Shown piece by piece: positions 62,720 through 64,000 of a DNA stretch of 64,000 nt. The DNA comes from Loxodes magnus. Its lineage: Eukaryota; Ciliophora; Karyorelictea; Loxodida; Loxodidae. Each line of letters starts with the position of its first letter. Position 1 is the stretch's first letter. The stretch lies in the NCBI GenBank assembly GCA_946699065.1, contig CAMPDV010000042.1:310001-374000 (forward strand), in the 5' to 3' direction. A program made the position numbers and the translations under genes. Under the pieces are notes generated by a model. That model saw only the letters and a list, made by a program, of their open reading frames with translations, made no database searches and had not been told where the DNA came from.

Positions 62720-63937
62720 ATGTCTATAATCTCTATCCAATTAGGTTAGTGTGGAAATCAACTGTCTCATGAAACCTTGAAGTCCATATATCAAGAGGCT
62801 CTCCTTTCTCCACCTGCTCTTCAATCTCTTGCTCTCCAAACTTTTTTCACTCCAGATTCAAGAGATATGACTTGAAAAGCTAAAGCTGTTCTTGCAGATA
62901 TGGAACCAAAAGTTGTATAAGCTTGCTTGAATGATAAGAATATTGAATGAAAGTATGATCCTTCTTTAAGCTTTTGGAAATAAGAAGGAAGTGGGAATAA
63001 CTGAGGATTTGGCTATTAAGTACATGGGCCTAAATGTGAAAGCTTCATCATGGATAAAGTAAGAAGAAGCCTTGAAGAAAATGATTATACAAGCGGATTA
63101 ATTTTATACTCAAGTCTTGCGGGAGGAACAGGTAGTGGACTTGGAGCTTATATAACATAGAAAGTGAAAGAAAACTATCCAGAGTATTAGTTATATAATA
63201 TCTCTATTTGGCCCCATTAAGTTGGCGAAGTGATCGTTTAAAGCTATAACGCAATATTAAGTCTTAGCAACCTATATGAGTAATCAGACGGACTTATTTT
63301 GTTCTTTAACGATAAAATTCATAATATGTGTACCAAGAACCTTGGAATAAGTAAGCCTAATTTTGTTCACTTTAATTAGCTAATTAGTCATTTCATTACT
63401 TCTACTATCTACCCTACTCTTAACAGTGATTTGTAAGAAATCAAAATTAGACTTTCTGAAGGACTTTCATTTTTAACGGACTTATTCGCTAATCCTTTAT
63501 ATAAACTGGCTACAATCAACTCTGTCCCAATAATGCCAAGACAGTGTAAAGAATTTACAGCTGATACTTGATAAGGAGTTATTAAGCAACTAAGAAGTGA
63601 GACAAAAGCTTATAAAATATTGAGCTAGATTTAGTTTTTGCGAGGGTATTAAGTTTATAATCCAGAAGTAGATTAAATAGTAAAATAAGAATTTGGAGAT
63701 ATTCAATGAAGAAGAGATCTTTATTAATTAAATGGTTATGAAAAACAAGCAAGTATGATACTTAACAGCAACTCTGTAGTGAAGGAACTTGATCAACTAA
63801 CTAGCAAAGCATGAAATATGTTCAGTTCGAAAGCTTATCTACATCACTATAGTAAATATGGCCTCAACGAAGATTACTTCACAGATTTTGTATTTCCAAA
63901 CATGGAGCAAATAGTTTTCAATTATTAGTAGCTTTGA
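62720..63937 (+). CDS. TUBD1: Delta-tubulin
   Basis: A 405-residue tubulin of the delta class, which is needed for triplet microtubules of basal bodies. It starts MSIISIQLGQCGNQLSHETL, the usual nucleotide-binding beginning (QLGQCGNQ). The GTP signature is LAGGTGSGLGAYITQ, the delta form with A-G-G-T-G-S-G rather than GGGTGSG, and KNLGISKPNFVHFNQLISHF and VPIMPRQCKEFTADTWQGVI match delta-tubulin regions. The sequence diverges from alpha and beta tubulins at most other places, and it lacks an acidic tail. TGA is Trp at DMTWKAK, EWKYDP, NNWGFG, DTWQGV, DIQWRRD and KAWNMF; the stop is TGA 63935-63937. The frame is continuous, with no intron. It is slightly shorter than animal delta-tubulin (about 450). 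Confidence 0.88.
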
Positions 63938-64000
63938 TAACATGCTATTGTAATTTTATTCCTTCTAAGCCTTTTTCATAATATCTATAATATCCTTTAT
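63938..64000. other. Window end, no feature
   Basis: 63 bp of AT-rich sequence after delta-tubulin; nothing recognised. Confidence 0.5.

Noticed and set aside
1..64000. Search by eye for tRNA, rRNA, CRISPR arrays and telomere repeats
   Set aside because: No box-A/box-B pair with a cloverleaf, no rRNA core sequence, no spaced repeats and no terminal telomeric repeats were seen.

Overview
The window is macronuclear-type DNA of a ciliate, most probably a karyorelictid such as Loxodes. It is very AT-rich. It reads correctly only if TAA and TAG are Gln and TGA is both Trp (inside genes) and the sole stop, which is the karyorelict nuclear code (NCBI table 27). With a standard code every gene breaks into short pieces; with table 27 long conserved proteins appear, and invariant Trp residues of known families fall on in-frame TGA. 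Genes carry very short GT-AG introns of 16-22 nt; ten were placed by frame and protein continuity. All protein calls come from reading translations by eye, without database searches.

Layout. 1-1233: no supported gene. 1234-7065: a 5.8 kb unit bounded by 976-bp inverted repeats that are almost identical; each arm encodes the same helical protein, and the interior has three overlapping plus-strand frames (a membrane protein, a CxxC protein, a long helical protein). 7112-10787: a STPGPG-repeat (SHIPPO) ciliary protein, a small multi-pass membrane protein and a coiled-coil protein. 13004-15598: GH38 alpha-mannosidase. 17188-18745: MAK/CILK1 (RCK-family) ciliary kinase. 20353-21171: signal-anchored protein with an extracytoplasmic domain. 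22205-24035: phosphopantothenoylcysteine decarboxylase and an unknown protein. 25242-32165: a 2307-residue ankyrin-WGR-PARP protein. 32711-33919: a fusion of a SelW/Rdx thioredoxin-like domain with a C-terminal nephrocystin-4-like Ig domain. 35041-35727: GST/PTGES2-like protein. 36796-43880: giant surface protein with GGAI beta-helix repeats, a Cys-rich section, membrane helices and a Gln/Lys-rich tail. 44865-50042: a coiled-coil protein and a TOG-array (TOGARAM/crescerin-like) protein. 50394-52187: bacterial-type adenine deaminase. 53288-54481: acetyl-CoA acetyltransferase. 55406-57658: MORN-repeat protein. 58617-59117: four-pass membrane protein. 59409-62700: REJ/GPS polycystin-1-like protein. 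62720-63937: delta-tubulin.

Several products belong to cilia and basal bodies (SHIPPO protein, MAK/CILK1 kinase, TOG array, NPHP4-like fusion, polycystin-like protein, delta-tubulin; perhaps the MORN protein). Delta-tubulin and the polycystin-like gene diverge from start codons only 19 bp apart. Metabolic genes (CoA biosynthesis, thiolase, purine deamination, glycan trimming) are interspersed. No rRNA, tRNA, CRISPR or telomere was recognised.
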